From assembly GCF_001721045.1 (NCBI RefSeq), contig NZ_MDER01000029.1:1-64000 (forward strand): a stretch of 64,000 bases of DNA, in the 5' to 3' direction. The notes beneath the pieces are model-generated. The model ran no database searches. It was not told where the DNA came from and saw nothing but the letters and a program-made list of their open reading frames with translations. The translations under genes and the position numbers were made by a program. Source of the stretch: Paenibacillus nuruki (GTDB taxonomy: Bacteria; Bacillota; Bacilli; Paenibacillales; Paenibacillaceae). Shown here piece by piece: positions 7,545 through 16,564 of this stretch (its first letter is position 1; the number at the start of each line of letters is the position of its first letter).

Positions 7545-7840
7545 GGAGCGACCAGTTGAATATCTTCTAACTTGGGATGGCGTATCCAGTCTGAATGATA
7601 GCGGATAAAATAAAGCTGATCGATCTGTACTAACTGCATAATATCTGGTGTTGTTTTGAGATTAGCAGTGTCTTGACCTTGTTGAACCACAATACCTTGA
7701 TCGGTCACGCCGACCACGCGGAATACACCTTCTGTTGTCTTTATACTGCTTACATATAGAAACGTCAAAGCCACTACCGCAATAGCGATCAATGTGATAA
7801 TCTGGCGTGTACGTCTGATCGGCTTGCGAAGAATGGGCAT
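7529..7840 (-). CDS. Small membrane-anchored protein of unknown function
   Basis: The predicted product has 103 residues: a basic N-terminus (MPILRKPIRRTRQ), one membrane helix (about 13-33, IITLIAIAVVALTFLYVSS), and an external domain of about 70 residues with VFRVVGVTDQGIVVQQG strands. The ATG at 7840 follows an AAAGAGG site; the GTG at 7858 lies within it. The stop codon lies in the terminator stem. No family is recognised. Confidence 0.65.
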   Translation of the reverse strand: MPILRKPIRRTRQIITLIAIAVVALTFLYVSSIKTTEGVFRVVGVTDQGIVVQQGQDTANLKTTPDIMQLVQIDQLYFIRYHSDWIRHPKLEDIQLVAPKSAG

Positions 7841-7986
7841 ATCTATCACCTCTTTCACCTAAAAATGAGATATAACCAGTATAGTCGATAGCGAAAGATA
7901 CTTCTACGTTAGACCATTTTGAACTTTAATTTGCCTGTACAACGGGCATCCAACATAAAGTTCTGCAATCCAAAGAAACATAAAAG

Positions 7987-8017
7987 AAAAACTCTCTAAA
8001 CCATATAGAGAGTTTTT
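7987..8017. terminator. Bidirectional terminator downstream of the superoxide dismutase gene
   Basis: AAAAACTCTCTA pairs with TAGAGAGTTTTT around a seven-base loop, with A and T tails on either side. Confidence 0.85.
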
Positions 8018-8056
8018 GAATAAACCTATATTTTTTTCCTATCCTTATAAATTCGA

Positions 8057-8788
8057 TTACTGCGGAATATTTCCTCCAGCAATACGATCTCCTGAATTTC
8101 CTGTCGGATCAGTCATCTCATCATCAGGAGCAGCATGAATAATAATGGAAGCCCCTAAAAGAGTGTGTTCATTTCCTTTTTCTAGACTGGCATTTGGTAA
8201 TACCATTGTAGTATTAGCTGTACCATCTGCGGCTACTTCTAAGTTAGGTAGATCACCTGTATGTTGTCCTTTGGGATTGAGACGACCATGTTCATGTCCT
8301 TCTGGATTCAGATGCGATCCTGCTGTAGCAAAGTCGTTATTCGTAATAGCTGATTGGTGAACATGAATCCCGTGTTTGCCTGCGGGTAGATTTTTGACAT
8401 TCACTTTGATATTCACATTATTCTGATCTTGCGTAAGGACGGCTGTTCCTATCGACTCACCTTTGCTATTTTTGATCTCTACCACTGGACTGTTAACAGA
8501 AATCGTTGCAGATTGAGGTTCCCAGTACATTTTGTTACCTAGAAGATCGCTCACATGGCGAATCGGTACATATGTAGTACCACTATATCTAAAAGACTCT
8601 GGAACCATACTGCCTTGATTATTGTATTGTGCTGAAGTGGTTTTTTGTTCACCATCTACATAAAATTTTAACGCCTCTGTATTCGGAGTCACCGTTGTAG
8701 CATCTGCTGCAAATGAAATACCTGAAAAAAATAAAGCTCCACCTAGAAAAGAAAGGACAAGATGTTTTTTACCTAAAGGTTTTTTCAT
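8057..8788 (-). CDS. Exported Cu-Zn superoxide dismutase with an N-terminal copper-amine-oxidase-N-like domain
   Basis: The protein has 243 residues. Residues 1-27 are a signal peptide, about 38-100 a copper-amine-oxidase-N-type stalk domain (TTYVPIRHVSDLLGNKMYWE), and about 103-243 a Cu-Zn SOD domain. Metal ligands are all visible: copper H142, H144, H159 and H218, zinc H159, H167, H176 and D179, in the blocks GIHVHQ, AGSHLNPEGHEHG, GQHTGDLPN and IIIHAAPDD. The enzyme should dismutate superoxide at the cell surface. The Bacillus YojM relative is described as lacking full copper ligation, whereas this one keeps the set. An AGGAGG site precedes the ATG, and the gene stands alone. Confidence 0.92.
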   Translation of the reverse strand: MKKPLGKKHLVLSFLGGALFFSGISFAADATTVTPNTEALKFYVDGEQKTTSAQYNNQGSMVPESFRYSGTTYVPIRHVSDLLGNKMYWEPQSATISVNSPVVEIKNSKGESIGTAVLTQDQNNVNIKVNVKNLPAGKHGIHVHQSAITNNDFATAGSHLNPEGHEHGRLNPKGQHTGDLPNLEVAADGTANTTMVLPNASLEKGNEHTLLGASIIIHAAPDDEMTDPTGNSGDRIAGGNIPQ

Positions 8789-9242
8789 TACGATTATTCC
8801 TCCTGTAATTAAAATAGGTTCTTTTTACATTTATACCCTTAAAATTACATTGTAAGCAGAGGGACTCAAAGTTATCCGGAATCTATATACACAATAATAT
8901 TTAGCATATGTAACCATTTTATTATAAATAAAATATAAGTTATCGATTTAGATCAGAAAGGGGAAGACATACATATTAGAACGAAATCGAATCAAATCGG
9001 TATAAATATATAGAAATAAAAAAATAGTAGAATGATTAAATAATCATAATAAGTATTAAAATTATACGTATAATAGAATAATTTCATTAAAATATACACC
9101 ATTTGTGTTAAAAATCGTATAAAATAACCGATCATTTTAAAATCCCTTAATTGTATATAATGTTAAAAATTAGTTGATAATACCTTGAAATTGTAATATA
9201 TTATTTCAGGAATTAAAATTATATCCAAAGGGAGAAATGGTG
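8789..9242. other. AT-rich divergent intergenic region
   Basis: This 450-base region separates the divergent superoxide dismutase and lectin genes. It is very AT-rich with no convincing coding frame. It carries a good promoter for the lectin gene at its right end (listed separately). I saw no riboswitch or long repeat. Confidence 0.6.
9174..9202 (+). promoter_or_regulatory. Sigma-A type promoter for the lectin gene
   Basis: TTGATA at 9174-9179 and TATATT at 9197-9202 are separated by 17 bases, about 40 bases upstream of the lectin start. Confidence 0.6.
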
Positions 9243-9752
9243 ATGAAAAGTATTTCGTTAAAGTTTGTTCTAGTTTTACTTGCAGTATTTATGCTTCAGT
9301 TCAACCATGCTTCAGCTGCATCTGCTAAAAGTACACTGAACGTTGGCGAGACATTGGCTAAAGGTCAGATGTTATCATCCCCAAGCGGTAGATTTAATTT
9401 GGTCATGCAAAATGATGGCAACTTGGTATTGTATCGTGATGCTGGCATTCCAATGTGGGATACGAATACTGATGGTGATGTATTCAAATACTATGACACA
9501 TTTTTAGGTCGTGAATTTCAACGATATCCAGAAGCATTAACACTTTTCCCTAACACACTACGCGTTACTGATCCTTCTAAAGGTATCGTATTTTGGACAG
9601 CAGATGTGAAAGGATGGAGTAATGCACATTATAAAGGTAATGTACCTGCTGGATTAATTGGAGATAGCCTGGTTGTACAAGATGATGGAAACGTTGTTCT
9701 TTATGCTACTGGCAAAGGTCCAGTATGGGCTTCGAATACAGGCGGATATTAA
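9243..9752 (+). CDS. Secreted bulb-type (monocot mannose-binding) lectin domain protein
   Basis: This 169-residue protein has a signal peptide ending near residues 24-27 (NHASAAS) and a beta-prism lectin domain. Two intact mannose-binding motifs of the QxDxNxVxY class are present as QNDGNLVLY (about 56-64) and QDDGNVVLY (about 146-154); a third repeat in the middle (ALTLFPNTLRV) is degenerate. The family binds mannose-type glycans. Bacterial members include plain adhesins and the LlpA lectin-like bacteriocins, which carry two such domains; this one is a single-domain protein. The ATG at 9243 follows AAAGGGAG with correct spacing; the ATG at 9237 is too close. Confidence 0.85.
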   Translation: MKSISLKFVLVLLAVFMLQFNHASAASAKSTLNVGETLAKGQMLSSPSGRFNLVMQNDGNLVLYRDAGIPMWDTNTDGDVFKYYDTFLGREFQRYPEALTLFPNTLRVTDPSKGIVFWTADVKGWSNAHYKGNVPAGLIGDSLVVQDDGNVVLYATGKGPVWASNTGGY

Positions 9753-9763
9753 TACATACACGA

Positions 9764-9790
9764 GAGCCGTGTTGAGCGGCTCTTTTGTTT
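9764..9790 (+). terminator. Terminator after the lectin gene
   Basis: GAGCCG pairs with CGGCTC around a seven-base loop, followed by TTTTGTTTT. Confidence 0.85.
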
Positions 9791-9874
9791 TGCTTTATAT
9801 TGTATAATGAGTTTAAACAGACAGAACATTGTAGTTTGTCGCCAAAAGTAAATGCGTCGAGGAGGTTACAGGTG

Positions 9875-10603
9875 ATGCGCCAAAATATTTATGATGACCC
9901 GACTTTTTTTGAATATTATAAAGAGTTACGGAGCACAGGGATTACTTTTAATGATTTTGTGGAGCAACCTGCTTTGAAAGCATTATTGCCGGATTTAAAA
10001 GGATTAACAGTACTTGATATGGGTTGTGGATTCGGTAAGTTAGCTTCCTATATGGTAGAACAGGGAGCAGCGCATGTGACTGGCGCAGATATCTCAAGCA
10101 AAATGTTAAGTATTGCACCCAAGCTTCCAGAGATTACATATATTCATGCACCGATAGAAGAATTGAATTTTGAAGCTGAATCGTTTGATCTGATTGTCAG
10201 CTCTTTAGCTTTTCATTATGTCGCTGATTATGATCGCCTGATGGCGCAGATTGCGAAATGGTTACGTTCCGGAGGAACATTGGTCTTTTCAACCGAGCAC
10301 CCGATTACCACAGCCAAGTTAGATATGGAAGGTTGGGTAGAAGATGAGCACGGAGAGAGATTGCATTATGCGATAGATAATTATGGGGAAGAAGGGCAAC
10401 GTAGCACTCATTGGGTTGTTGATAATGTGATTAAGTATCACCGGAAAGTATCTACACTGGTAAATGGTATGATTGCTCATGATTTGATCGTACAACACAT
10501 TGATGAACCGGAGTCTATTCCAGAAGGTTTGGAGAAAATGCCCAAGCTCACACAAGAGCGTCGCAAGCCTTCTTTTATTTTGTTCAAAGCGGTAAAAAAG
10601 TAA
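9875..10603 (+). CDS. Class I SAM-dependent methyltransferase
   Basis: A 242-residue cytosolic enzyme with the SAM-binding motif I LTVLDMGCGFGKLASYM near residues 45-60, the acidic end of beta-2 (VTGADIS), and a Methyltransf_11-like core ending FDLIVSSLAFHYVADY. The C-terminal part (EHPITTAKLDMEGWVEDE onward) matches small methyltransferases of unknown substrate in Firmicutes. The ATG at 9875 follows GGAGG at 9861-9865; upstream in-frame residues have no start signal. Confidence 0.88.
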   Translation: MRQNIYDDPTFFEYYKELRSTGITFNDFVEQPALKALLPDLKGLTVLDMGCGFGKLASYMVEQGAAHVTGADISSKMLSIAPKLPEITYIHAPIEELNFEAESFDLIVSSLAFHYVADYDRLMAQIAKWLRSGGTLVFSTEHPITTAKLDMEGWVEDEHGERLHYAIDNYGEEGQRSTHWVVDNVIKYHRKVSTLVNGMIAHDLIVQHIDEPESIPEGLEKMPKLTQERRKPSFILFKAVKK

Positions 10604-10665
10604 ATGAATAAAGGAAAGTATAAGTGGATGATTGAATGTCTGCGGGTAACGCTAAATATCAAATC

Positions 10666-10702
10666 AAAAAACCATTCCTACTTTCTAAGGAATAGTTTTT
10701 TT
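10666..10702. terminator. Bidirectional terminator between the methyltransferase and ROK genes
   Basis: AAAAAACCATTCCT pairs with AGGAATAGTTTTTT with a single internal mismatch, and A and T tails serve both convergent genes. Confidence 0.8.
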
Positions 10703-10740
10703 GATCTTCAAGAAGCCAAAAGTCATCAACATTTAATCAT

Positions 10741-11781
10741 TTATCTTCGCTTTTCAACCAACTGTAATGCATAATCAAGACTTTCTAAAGTCATAGACAC
10801 CAGCCCATGCATATAATCTTGATCAGGCTCTTTCAACATGTGAAGTTCTGCCATGTGTTCTATAGGAATGTATTCCAGACAAGCGTTGTACAAATCTTTA
10901 ACTTGTTCTGAGTGTATTTGATCGCCTGTTAAAGCAATCTTTTCCGGATTAATTGTAGCGATTAAGCTGATTAGCATTTTGGCGGCTAAAGGAATAAAAG
11001 TCGAAGGCTGATGAAGTTGAGCATATTGTTCTTCTCGTGTTATGCCGAAAGGGAGAAAAGAAATTTCACCTGCAAATCGAGTATTTCCTTTGTGAATATG
11101 CCCATCGATCATTAATCCTGCACCGGGGAAGCTTCCTTTGATAAAAGTTACTACTGCTATCGTTTTATCTTGATCATACTGTTGTTTTTGATAAAATCCA
11201 TAAGCGGTCAGATTCATATCATTTTCAATAATAATATCGATGCCATACTTTTCGTTCAATTGATATTCTAAAGGAACCCCAATCAGTTCTGAAGCATCAC
11301 AGATCTGTATCATCCCTTGATGCGCTACACCCGGGATCCCTATCCCGATTGCTTTGATATTGCCATAGGTATGAATCAATCGTTCGATCAAATGATCAAT
11401 TATTGTCGCATTCACAGAAGACACCTCTTCATGCCCGCTTTCGATATATTCACCTATGGAATTAGCTACAGTATATGTCAGCGAGTGCCGAGTTTCTTCT
11501 GCTTTGATATAGATACAAGCAATATAAGAAAAGTGAGCATTATACATAAACTTCTTCGCAGGACGACCACCATGAGAATCTTCTTGTTCATGTTCTAATA
11601 CTTCGCCCGTTGTTAGTAATTCATTGAGTATTGTTCCACAGGTAGCGATACTTAATCCTGTAGCTTGAGCTAGATTAGCTTTGGTCGCTGAAGTGAGCGA
11701 TTTTAGAGTTTTTTTAATCACTTCTGTATTGATTTGTTTTACATGTATCGTGTTATGGATAAACGGTTGTATGAGTATCAC
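10741..11781 (-). CDS. ROK-family transcriptional regulator (NagC/XylR type)
   Basis: The protein is about 346 residues. An N-terminal winged helix (KKTLKSLTSATKANLAQATGLSIATCGTILNELLTTGEV) is followed by a ROK sugar-kinase-like domain: IGIGIPGVAHQG, the IIIENDMN motif and GAGLMIDGHIHKGNTRFAGEI. The usual CxCGxxGC zinc motif of ROK proteins is absent here. ROK regulators respond to sugars, and the divergent acetyltransferase is a plausible target. The start is uncertain: a normal GAGG site leads, at the usual spacing, to ATA (11772-11770), while the nearest standard start is the GTG at 11781 inside that site. A longer version from 12018 would overlap the divergent gene and is rejected. Confidence 0.8.
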   Translation of the reverse strand: MILIQPFIHNTIHVKQINTEVIKKTLKSLTSATKANLAQATGLSIATCGTILNELLTTGEVLEHEQEDSHGGRPAKKFMYNAHFSYIACIYIKAEETRHSLTYTVANSIGEYIESGHEEVSSVNATIIDHLIERLIHTYGNIKAIGIGIPGVAHQGMIQICDASELIGVPLEYQLNEKYGIDIIIENDMNLTAYGFYQKQQYDQDKTIAVVTFIKGSFPGAGLMIDGHIHKGNTRFAGEISFLPFGITREEQYAQLHQPSTFIPLAAKMLISLIATINPEKIALTGDQIHSEQVKDLYNACLEYIPIEHMAELHMLKEPDQDYMHGLVSMTLESLDYALQLVEKRR

Positions 11782-11905
11782 CTCTATCGAATTTTGATAA
11801 TAGTTATTAAAAGTATTATAATAAGTAATATTATAATTTAATACCCCATCATTGTCTAATGAATTAAGCAGATACAGGTGGATATTCAAGGAGGCAATCG
11901 TATAC

Positions 11906-12523
11906 ATGGCAACAGACAAAGAAAAGATGCTAGCCCAGAAATTATATATGGCTGGTGTAGGCGAATTAGCAACAGATAATAAGAAATCTCGGATGCTTAC
12001 TCGATTATTTAACAACACAACCGCAGAGCAGTGGGAGTATCGGACTGAATTACTTCAGCAATTGTTAGAATCCGCAGGTAAGAACGTATTTATTGAACCA
12101 CCATTCCGTTGTGATTATGGTTGTCATATTACAATTGGTAATAACTTTTATGCCAATTATGATTGTATTATTATTGATGTTGCCAAAGTAAAGATAGGCA
12201 ACAATGTGTTTTTTGGCCCACGAGTAGGTGTGTATACAGCAGGGCATCCTATCGATCCTGATGTACGCAATACCCTTTTAGAATTTGGTAAAGAAATCAC
12301 GATAGGCAATGATGTCTGGATCGGAGCAAATGCAGTGATTAACCCGGGCGTAACGATTGGGAACAATGTAATAATCGGTTCAGGCTCGGTGGTCACCAAA
12401 GACATTCCAGACAATGTGATTGCTGTAGGAAATCCTTGCAAAGTCTTACGAGCGATTACTGCTGAAGATAAGCAATACTGGGAACAGCAAAAAGCAGAGT
12501 ATGAAGCAGATATCGAGCATTAA
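11906..12523 (+). CDS. maa: Maltose/galactoside-type sugar O-acetyltransferase
   Basis: This 205-residue enzyme has the MAC N-terminal domain (KEKMLAQKLYMAG, about 5-55) and a left-handed beta-helix of hexapeptide repeats (ITIGNNFYANYDCIIIDVAKVKIGNN and later copies). The catalytic histidine is in VYTAGHPID. Enzymes of this family acetylate maltose, glucose or galactosides with acetyl-CoA. The ATG at 11906 follows AAGGAGG at 11888-11894. It is divergent from the ROK regulator, which may control it. Confidence 0.92.
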   Translation: MATDKEKMLAQKLYMAGVGELATDNKKSRMLTRLFNNTTAEQWEYRTELLQQLLESAGKNVFIEPPFRCDYGCHITIGNNFYANYDCIIIDVAKVKIGNNVFFGPRVGVYTAGHPIDPDVRNTLLEFGKEITIGNDVWIGANAVINPGVTIGNNVIIGSGSVVTKDIPDNVIAVGNPCKVLRAITAEDKQYWEQQKAEYEADIEH

Positions 12524-12584
12524 GATTAGACTTGGATCGGTAAGCTATAGACAATACTAGATCCATACCAAAAAATACCAAACC

Positions 12585-12637
12585 AAAAAGGCATAAATAC
12601 TCTGATGAATCCCAGAGTGCTCATGCCTTTTTATTTT
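12585..12637. terminator. Terminator after the sugar acetyltransferase gene
   Basis: AAAAAGGCAT pairs with ATGCCTTTTT, with an inner ACTCTG/CAGAGT stem, then TTATTTTG. It can also serve the minus-strand phn operon that ends at 12700. Confidence 0.85.
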
Positions 12638-12699
12638 GTTTCTATCTAGCAACGGATACGATATGCTGATTGCTTATCATGTAGTGCTAACCAACCATT

Positions 12700-13497
12700 T
12701 TACACAATACGCTTCCGAATCCAACCCGAGATCAGATCGGTTAAGATAACCAGTACGATGATTCCTAACAGAATCACACCTACACGATTCCAATTACGCA
12801 TATTTAGAGCAAAAATCAGTGGTGTTCCGATACCACCAGCGCCCACTAGACCCAGTGTTGTAGCTGAGCGAATATTAATCTCGAACCGATACAACGAATA
12901 CGAGAGAAATTGAGGAATCACTTGAGGCAATACGGCAAACCATAGAATTTGTAATCGCGTGGCTCCAGCAGCCGTTAAGGCTTCACTAGGACCTGTTTCA
13001 ATACTTTCTATCGTTTCTGAAAATAACTTGGCAAGCATACCGATCGAATGGATACCAAGTGCAAGCACACCGGCAAAAGAACCCGGGCCAACAGCTTTGA
13101 TAAATAAGATCGCAACAATCATTTCAGGAAAAACGCGAATTACACTAAGACTGAACTTACCTGTTCCTGAAACTGGACGACGACGACTCATATTAGTTGC
13201 TGCCCAAAAAGCAAAAGGAATACAAAGAAAAGCAGAAATAAATGTACCTAAGATTGAAATGACTAAAGTATCAAGTAGTCCACGTAATAAATCTTCACCC
13301 GCAGGATCATAGACAAATGACCAATCAGGATGCATAAATCCATCTAAAATAGAGAGGGAGACACTTTTGGCAGTGGATTGAATCCCTTCGAATTTGAGAC
13401 CATTAAATGCCCAGATATACACAACAACCAGAAAAATAACCCAACACCACGGACGAATTTTGTGCCAGAGTGGCTTAGCCGGTAACGTATGATTCAT
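12700..13497 (-). CDS. phnE: PhnE-type ABC transporter permease, second copy
   Basis: The protein has 265 residues with about six membrane helices and the BPD permease EAA-loop region EALTAAGATRLQILWFAVLPQVIPQF, which contacts the ATPase. The block [17 protein letters not shown] is typical of PhnE. It is the last gene of the operon and overlaps the preceding permease by four bases. With the other permease it would form the membrane channel of the phosphonate/phosphite-type importer. Confidence 0.93.
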   Translation of the reverse strand: MNHTLPAKPLWHKIRPWCWVIFLVVVYIWAFNGLKFEGIQSTAKSVSLSILDGFMHPDWSFVYDPAGEDLLRGLLDTLVISILGTFISAFLCIPFAFWAATNMSRRRPVSGTGKFSLSVIRVFPEMIVAILFIKAVGPGSFAGVLALGIHSIGMLAKLFSETIESIETGPSEALTAAGATRLQILWFAVLPQVIPQFLSYSLYRFEINIRSATTLGLVGAGGIGTPLIFALNMRNWNRVGVILLGIIVLVILTDLISGWIRKRIV

Positions 13498-14279
13498 AGT
13501 AATTTCCTCCGCAATACAGTACTTCCGTAATCAATAACCAGTACAATCACAAGCGTTAGCAAAATAATCATAGCTGCGCGATCATATCGGAATAATCCAA
13601 GAGAGCGATCCAGTAACAGACCAATACCACCAGCACCCACTAGACCTAGAACAGAAGCTGCTCGTACATTAATTTCAAAAGCATACAACAGATAAGACAT
13701 GTAATAAGGCAATGCTTGAGGGATTACGCCAAAGACGATTAATTGAATTTTATTGGCACCTACAGCCGTCATAGCTTCCATAGGACCCGGATCAATCGCT
13801 TCGATCGCTTCAAAAGTAAGCTTAGCAATAAGTCCAAATGAGAAAAATAGAATCGCTAACATTCCGGCAAATGGTCCTATCCCGAAAATCGCTACAAAAA
13901 TCGCAGCAAATAATAGATCAGGAATGGTACGCACTAAATTCAGAATCAAGCGTACGGGCAAAGAAACCAAACGACTTTGTACAATATTGTAGGCACAGAG
14001 TAAGGATACAGGAATTGCTAACAATCCACCTAACATCGTACCGACCAGTGCAATCTGTACGGTTTCAACCATCGGCTTCCAGATCGTAGGCAAGTAACTC
14101 CAATCGGGTGGGAACATTTCACTTAACAAAATGCCCATTTGTGGTAATCCACGTATCAATTGATAAGGAGTAACTTCAGTCTGAATACTACAAAGGACAA
14201 GCACGACTATAAAAAATAGCCATGTCAGTATTTTTTTGTATTTCTTAGGAGCTGCAGGGGCTTCAATCATCATATTCAT
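13494..14279 (-). CDS. phnE: PhnE-type ABC transporter permease, first copy
   Basis: The protein has 261 residues, about six membrane helices, an EAA loop ([26 protein letters not shown]) and the PhnE block [17 protein letters not shown]. It is homologous to the downstream permease, and the pair probably forms a heterodimer. The start overlaps the stop of phnC by four bases (ATGA), with a GGAG site nearby. Confidence 0.93.
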   Translation of the reverse strand: MNMMIEAPAAPKKYKKILTWLFFIVVLVLCSIQTEVTPYQLIRGLPQMGILLSEMFPPDWSYLPTIWKPMVETVQIALVGTMLGGLLAIPVSLLCAYNIVQSRLVSLPVRLILNLVRTIPDLLFAAIFVAIFGIGPFAGMLAILFFSFGLIAKLTFEAIEAIDPGPMEAMTAVGANKIQLIVFGVIPQALPYYMSYLLYAFEINVRAASVLGLVGAGGIGLLLDRSLGLFRYDRAAMIILLTLVIVLVIDYGSTVLRRKLL

Positions 14280-15115
14280 AACGGTTCTCCAGAAGTCGCT
14301 TTGATATCTGCCGCATCTGGAATCACAGTCACGATATCTTCGCCAGGTGCATTAGCGCCTAATACTTCATCACGATGGATCGGGCGTCCGTAAATATGAG
14401 AAAATACATCATCTGTAGCTTCTTCCGGTGTTCCATCGAATACAATTTCTCCTGCCCGTAACCCGATAATCCGAGTCGCATATTCACGTGCCAAATCTAT
14501 AAAATGCAGATTAATAATTGTAGTAATTTGAAGCTCTTGATTAATACGTTGAAGATCATCCATTACTTGACGAGTCGTTAACGGATCAAGAGAAGCTACC
14601 GGTTCATCAGCTAGAATAATCTGTGGTTGTTGCGCTAACGCTCGTGCGATAGACACCCGTTGTTGCTGTCCACCGGATAACTGATCTGCACGACTATATG
14701 CTTTTTCTTGCAAATTAACGCGTGCTAACGCATCTAAAGCAAGTTCATGGTCTTCTTTGGGGAACATACCGAATACAGTGCGTAGTGTAGAATGATGACC
14801 TACACGACCGGACAATACATTACGCATTACAGTCGAACGTTTCACTAGATTAAAACTTTGGAAAATCATACCGATCCCACGGCGAATACGGCGCAATTTG
14901 GCACCTGAAGCCGAAGTGATCGATTGACCGTTAATCTGAATATCACCTTCGCTAATATCGATCAACCGATTGATCGAACGAAGTAAAGTTGATTTACCTG
15001 CGCCGGACAGTCCGACAATGACGACTAATTCGCCTTCGTTAATCGTTAGATTGATATGGTTAAGCCCTTTGGTTCCATTAGGATACACTTTGGAAACGTC
15101 ATTGAATGTAATCAT
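14276..15115 (-). CDS. phnC: PhnC-type ABC transporter ATPase
   Basis: The protein has 279 residues from the ATG at 15115, which matches the family start ([14 protein letters not shown]); upstream in-frame starts to 15211 have no better ribosome site. Walker A is GLSGAGKST (36-43), the signature is [16 protein letters not shown], and Walker B is [13 protein letters not shown]. It powers uptake through the two PhnE permeases. Translational coupling to phnE is seen downstream, while a hairpin separates it from phnD upstream. Confidence 0.93.
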   Translation of the reverse strand: MITFNDVSKVYPNGTKGLNHINLTINEGELVVIVGLSGAGKSTLLRSINRLIDISEGDIQINGQSITSASGAKLRRIRRGIGMIFQSFNLVKRSTVMRNVLSGRVGHHSTLRTVFGMFPKEDHELALDALARVNLQEKAYSRADQLSGGQQQRVSIARALAQQPQIILADEPVASLDPLTTRQVMDDLQRINQELQITTIINLHFIDLAREYATRIIGLRAGEIVFDGTPEEATDDVFSHIYGRPIHRDEVLGANAPGEDIVTVIPDAADIKATSGEPL

Positions 15116-15210
15116 GATTTGCCAACTTTCTATATTCAGAATAATGTACTTCATTAGTCGCATCGTACCTATAGATGAACTCAACAAGCAGATTGCTATG
15201 TAAAATAGCA

Positions 15211-15238
15211 AACACCGTCCGAAAAGAAGGACGGTGCT
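15211..15238 (-). terminator. Attenuating hairpin between phnD and phnC
   Basis: CACCGTCC (15213-15220) pairs with GGACGGTG (15229-15236). On the minus strand it is followed by TTTGCTATTTTA, a weak U tract. Partial termination here would give more binding protein than transporter. Confidence 0.6.
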
Positions 15239-15263
15239 GCCAAGTGCTCACTACATTCTTTGT

Positions 15264-16211
15264 TTACTTGGTTGCTTGACCTACAGCTTCTGCATATTTA
15301 CGAACAGGATCGAAGTTTTTATCGTCGCCTTTTTCATAACCTACATGACTGTAGATTTCTTCAATAATTTTGCTACCTTCTGGATCGTTACCGATATCGA
15401 TAAAGGCTTGACTAATTTTGTCGCGCCATGCTTGATCCATATCAGAACGTACGCTGATCGTATCGTTAGGAATAGGAGCAGTGAAGTGAAGGACACGTGT
15501 TTGTTCGAATACGTCTGGAACATCTTTTTTAACATTGTTACGAGCATCTTGGAAGATCGCTACGGCATCAACTTGACCATTAAGCAGAGCCATTACAGCC
15601 GCATCATGACCTTTGATCGTGATACCTTGTACGTCTGTATCTGGATCAATACCTGCTGCTTTCATTTCAGCTGCCGGGAATACATAACCTGCGGAAGAAG
15701 TCACATCTTGCCATCCCATTTTTTTACCTTTTAGATCAGCAAGTGTTTTGATGTCTGAATCTTTTTTAACGATAATCATTGATTTGTAAAAGTTTACTTT
15801 ATCTGTAGTCGGTTGACCTGTCTCATCATTTACACCGAAACGAAGAGCTTGTAGCAATAAGTCTGCTGCTTTACGGTTGTCATGAGCAAGTACGTAAGCA
15901 TTCGGTGGTAAAAATCCAACATCAATTTGTTTGGAAGCCATTGCTTCTACGATTGTATTGTAATCAGGAGATACCGTTACTTTGACAGGAATCCCTAATT
16001 TGTCGCCTAGTAATTGTTCAAGTGGTTTGGCTTTGGCTTCAAGCGTGTCTGCATTTTGTGAAGGTACGAATTGAACTTTCAATTCAGTCGGCACATAGCT
16101 AGAAGACTCTGCTGCATTACCTGTTCCTGTAGATGCCGCTTGATTACCACAAGCTGCAAGTCCTGTTGCCAGAGCAACGGTCATACTTAACATTAATATT
16201 TTTTTGAACAC
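15264..16211 (-). CDS. phnD: PhnD-type phosphonate/phosphite-binding lipoprotein
   Basis: The protein has 315 residues and a lipobox LAAC with the lipidated cysteine at 21. The mature part is a PhnD-like periplasmic-binding fold, with the family blocks KVTVSPDYNTIVEAMASKQIDVGFLPPNAYVLA, KMGWQDVTSSAGYVFPAAEMKAAGID and GQVDAVAIFQDARNNV. It captures a phosphorus compound for PhnC/PhnE; phosphonate, phosphite and phosphate esters are all possible in this family. The start is GTG at 16211 after an AGGGGGA site. No C-P lyase gene is in the window. Confidence 0.92.
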   Translation of the reverse strand: MFKKILMLSMTVALATGLAACGNQAASTGTGNAAESSSYVPTELKVQFVPSQNADTLEAKAKPLEQLLGDKLGIPVKVTVSPDYNTIVEAMASKQIDVGFLPPNAYVLAHDNRKAADLLLQALRFGVNDETGQPTTDKVNFYKSMIIVKKDSDIKTLADLKGKKMGWQDVTSSAGYVFPAAEMKAAGIDPDTDVQGITIKGHDAAVMALLNGQVDAVAIFQDARNNVKKDVPDVFEQTRVLHFTAPIPNDTISVRSDMDQAWRDKISQAFIDIGNDPEGSKIIEEIYSHVGYEKGDDKNFDPVRKYAEAVGQATK

Positions 16212-16564
16212 TTTTATTTCCCCCTAGAAAAGTAGTCTTACTGGTTGTGTAGGTAAAGCTGTGCATGATATAGACTGTAGGCACCGTTTGAAGTATGCAA
16301 AACTCCCTTATGTAATCATTTGTAGGTTAGATATTTACTATTTACGATAAGCTAAGGTATAACTATGATAGTTAATATCACTTTTAAAGTTGTTATACAT
16401 TTGTAAATGGCGATAAACAACCCACAAAATTTATTCTACGTTTTTATTGGGAAAGAAGGGTCAGCGCAAATGATGACTTCTGTCAATTATTTGTAAAATA
16501 TTAAACAGTGGTCAAATGTTTTGTAAAATGGTTACTATTATGAGTGTGAAAGAAGGAGTATAGA
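16212..16564. other. Divergent regulatory region between phnD and the metallophosphatase
   Basis: This 350-base region is AT-rich and without a coding frame. It contains TTGTAAA at 16401, 16491 and 16521, and the 10-mer TACATTTGTA at 16396-16405, which also occurs inverted next to the TetR gene at 19257-19266. These are candidate operators for shared control of both divergent units. Confidence 0.5.

Noticed and set aside
11782-12018. N-terminal extension of the ROK regulator
   Set aside because: It would overlap the divergent acetyltransferase start and its ribosome site, and the extra 79 residues show no domain.
15234-15734. Plus-strand frame of 166 codons opposite phnD
   Set aside because: It is antisense to the clear PhnD coding sequence and looks like a codon-use shadow.
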